DNA of 64,000 bases from Paenibacillus monticola (lineage in GTDB: Bacteria; Bacillota; Bacilli; Paenibacillales; Paenibacillaceae). A program made the translations under genes and the position numbers. Location of the stretch: positions 186,001 to 250,000 of the forward strand of contig NZ_WJXB01000003.1 in the NCBI RefSeq assembly GCF_009664975.1, read 5' to 3'. Below are positions 62,615 to 64,000 of the stretch, in pieces; position 1 is the stretch's first letter; each line of letters begins with the position of its first letter. The notes below the pieces were generated by a model. The model was not told where the DNA came from, did no database searches, and was given only the letters and a program-made list of their open reading frames with translations.

Positions 62615-62989
62615 TTATGACTTGCTCTGTGATAAATCAGGACGAAGCTTCTTGGCTTCATTCAAATAGATATGGCGGATTTCCTTTTGTGTCTTATTCG
62701 TATTGACTTGCACCATCAAACGGATGCACTGGGGCAGACTGCCTTTGACCGGAATCTCAACGGAGCACATCAGTGGCACCATTTCCCAGCCCTCAATCTC
62801 ACGGATAGCTCTGGCAGGAAAAGTAGCATCCAAATCCGTAGTCATTGTGATCCAGACACTACAAATATCTTCGGCAATAACATCATTATGCTCGACAATT
62901 TCCCGCAGCAGTAGAACGGTTTCACGTAGAATCTCTGTTTCTTCGTTATGATTGACGGTTGTTGCTCCGCGAATTCCCCGGTTTACCAC
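62615..62989 (-). CDS. aroH: Chorismate mutase (AroH type)
   Basis: The 124-residue monofunctional trimeric chorismate mutase converts chorismate to prephenate for tyrosine and phenylalanine. Family residues are seen in NRGIRGATTV, DICSVWITMTTDLDATFPARAIRE and the conserved Arg region PQCIRLMVQVN. A GTG start at 62989 is supported by AAGGAGGG and overlaps the aroB stop (GTGGTAA) by 7 bases, so it is translated with aroB. Confidence 0.95.
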   Translation of the reverse strand: MVNRGIRGATTVNHNEETEILRETVLLLREIVEHNDVIAEDICSVWITMTTDLDATFPARAIREIEGWEMVPLMCSVEIPVKGSLPQCIRLMVQVNTNKTQKEIRHIYLNEAKKLRPDLSQSKS

Positions 62990-64000
62990 GGGCTTCCCTC
63001 CTTCTTAAGCTGTGCGATTACTTCACGTACAAGCGATGCCTGTACATCATTCACGATACTTACAGAACCAATGGCATCCGGCACGATGAAGGTCATCTTA
63101 CCTTCCTTGAATTTCTTATCATGCATCATCGCTTCCATCAACTCATCCTCATCATAGTGCGCTGGCAGTCTTACTGGCAGTGATAGCGCAGAGAGCATGG
63201 ATACCGTTTCTTCATAAATAGATTTGTCCCGGCCCAACTTAGCAGCCAGCAGAGCAGATCCCGCCATTCCGATAGAGATCGCTTCCCCGTGCAGGAGCAC
63301 ACCATACCCGCCTACTGCTTCAATCGCATGACCGATGGTATGACCCAGGTTAAGTATCGCACGCACGCCTTGCTCCCGCTCATCGTTTCTAATCACGTCA
63401 GCCTTGATCGAACAGCCTCGCTCCAGCGCGTAGCCTAGAACCTCAAGATTCAGACCTAGCAGTTCTGCAGCATGCTCACGGCACCAGTAAGCAAATTCCT
63501 TATCCAGAATAAGGCCATGCTTCACTACTTCAGCAAGCCCCGAAGAGACTTGTCGTGGAGGCAAGGTTAAAAGAGTATTGAGATCGTACAATACCATAGA
63601 TGGTTGATAAAAGGCGCCGATCATATTTTTGGCAAGGGGATGATTCACAGCTACTTTACCGCCTACACTGCTGTCATGCGCAAGAATGGTTGTCGGAATT
63701 TGCATAAAGCCTATTCCCCGCATATAACTAGCGGCTACGAAGCCGGCCAAATCTCCGACAACACCGCCACCTAGTGCCAATACTGCCGAATGACGATCCA
63801 GACCGGCCTGAATCGCTGTTGTCATCACTTCCTCATACACGGTCAGGGATTTGGAAGCTTCACCTGCTGGAATAACGTGGCTATATACCGTATAACCCTT
63901 CTGTTGCAGAGCAGCTTCAAGGGCCGGTAAATAACGCGGAGCTACTTCAGTGTCACTGACAACTAGCAACGAACTTCGAACTGGAAAACCGGCTTCAACA
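62983..64000 (-). CDS. aroB: 3-dehydroquinate synthase (5' end beyond the window)
   Basis: AroB cyclises DAHP to dehydroquinate in the shikimate pathway. The frame stays open to the right edge, so the true start lies outside. Visible features are the NAD-site ALGGGVVGDLAGFVAASYMRG, the metal-binding ligands in ILNLGHTIGHAIEA and LLHGEAISIGM, and KHGLILDKE. The order aroB-aroH-trpE matches the B. subtilis supra-operon. Confidence 0.95.
   Translation of the reverse strand, partial: VEAGFPVRSSLLVVSDTEVAPRYLPALEAALQQKGYTVYSHVIPAGEASKSLTVYEEVMTTAIQAGLDRHSAVLALGGGVVGDLAGFVAASYMRGIGFMQIPTTILAHDSSVGGKVAVNHPLAKNMIGAFYQPSMVLYDLNTLLTLPPRQVSSGLAEVVKHGLILDKEFAYWCREHAAELLGLNLEVLGYALERGCSIKADVIRNDEREQGVRAILNLGHTIGHAIEAVGGYGVLLHGEAISIGMAGSALLAAKLGRDKSIYEETVSMLSALSLPVRLPAHYDEDELMEAMMHDKKFKEGKMTFIVPDAIGSVSIVNDVQASLVREVIAQLKKEGSPW

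Overview
The window reads as a low-to-mid GC Bacillota chromosome of Paenibacillus type. The evidence is the gene order from dnaD/asnS through ypmB, dinG, panBCD, birA, cca, bshA/bshB1, mgsA, dapB, mazG, qcrABC and the trp supra-operon, which follows the known Bacillus subtilis order, together with AGGAGG-type ribosome-binding sites, a T-box, guanidine-I riboswitches, a TRAP-type trp leader and the DnaD, YpjB and YpiF families. The genus is inferred; no rRNA or tRNA gene is present to fix it.

Layout. 0-4.3 kb: accessory genes (a MerR-type regulator interrupted by an in-frame stop, a Rossmann-fold NAD(P) protein, a GNAT acetyltransferase divergent from a LysR regulator, a small hydrophilic protein). 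4.4-8.1 kb: proB-proA-proC behind a proline T-box (specifier CCU). 8.1-21.2 kb: a guanidine island of two divergent operons, each starting with its own guanidine-I (ykkC) riboswitch. The left operon encodes two DUF1989 carboxyguanidine deiminase subunits, a biotin-dependent guanidine/urea carboxylase and an allophanate hydrolase split in two at a G6 run. The right operon encodes an SsuABC-like importer, an isochorismatase-fold hydrolase, a metallo-beta-lactamase-fold hydrolase and a DHA2 exporter. 21.2-30.9 kb: a decayed GNAT gene, dnaD, asnS, ackA, a 3-hydroxyacyl-CoA dehydrogenase, an FtsH-like protease translationally coupled to a single-pass membrane protein, ypmB, mtaD and rex.

31-43.5 kb: dinG, a TPR protein, panB-panC-panD behind a leader that contains a hairpin like the pan motif, birA without its DNA-binding domain, cca with a GC-rich 3' half, bacillithiol genes bshA/bshB1, mgsA, dapB, a second TPR protein and mazG. 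43.7-51.8 kb: a YitT family protein, ypjB, ypjA, the menaquinol:cytochrome c reductase operon qcrABC, ypiF, an IDEAL-domain protein, a gamma-carbonic anhydrase-like protein, an unrecognised 362-residue protein and a histidine phosphatase. 51.9-53.6 kb: an ECF sigma factor with its anti-sigma factor, and a strong candidate small RNA with a perfect consensus promoter and an intrinsic terminator. 53.7-64 kb: the aromatic supra-operon aroB(partial)-aroH-trpE-D-C-F-B-A-hisC-tyrA on the minus strand. Its leader carries eleven (G/U)AG triplets (a TRAP site) and a UUCG-capped terminator. Tandem palindromic repeats lie between trpE and trpD, and one further copy lies 59 kb away near the left edge.

The genes mostly serve nitrogen acquisition (guanidine to ammonia via carboxyguanidine and allophanate), amino-acid and cofactor synthesis, and respiration, and RNA-level control is unusually prominent. 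The items most worth a second look are the riboswitch-paired guanidine island with its extra hydrolases, the G6 split of allophanate hydrolase, the FtsH-like pair, the candidate sRNA and the trp leader.
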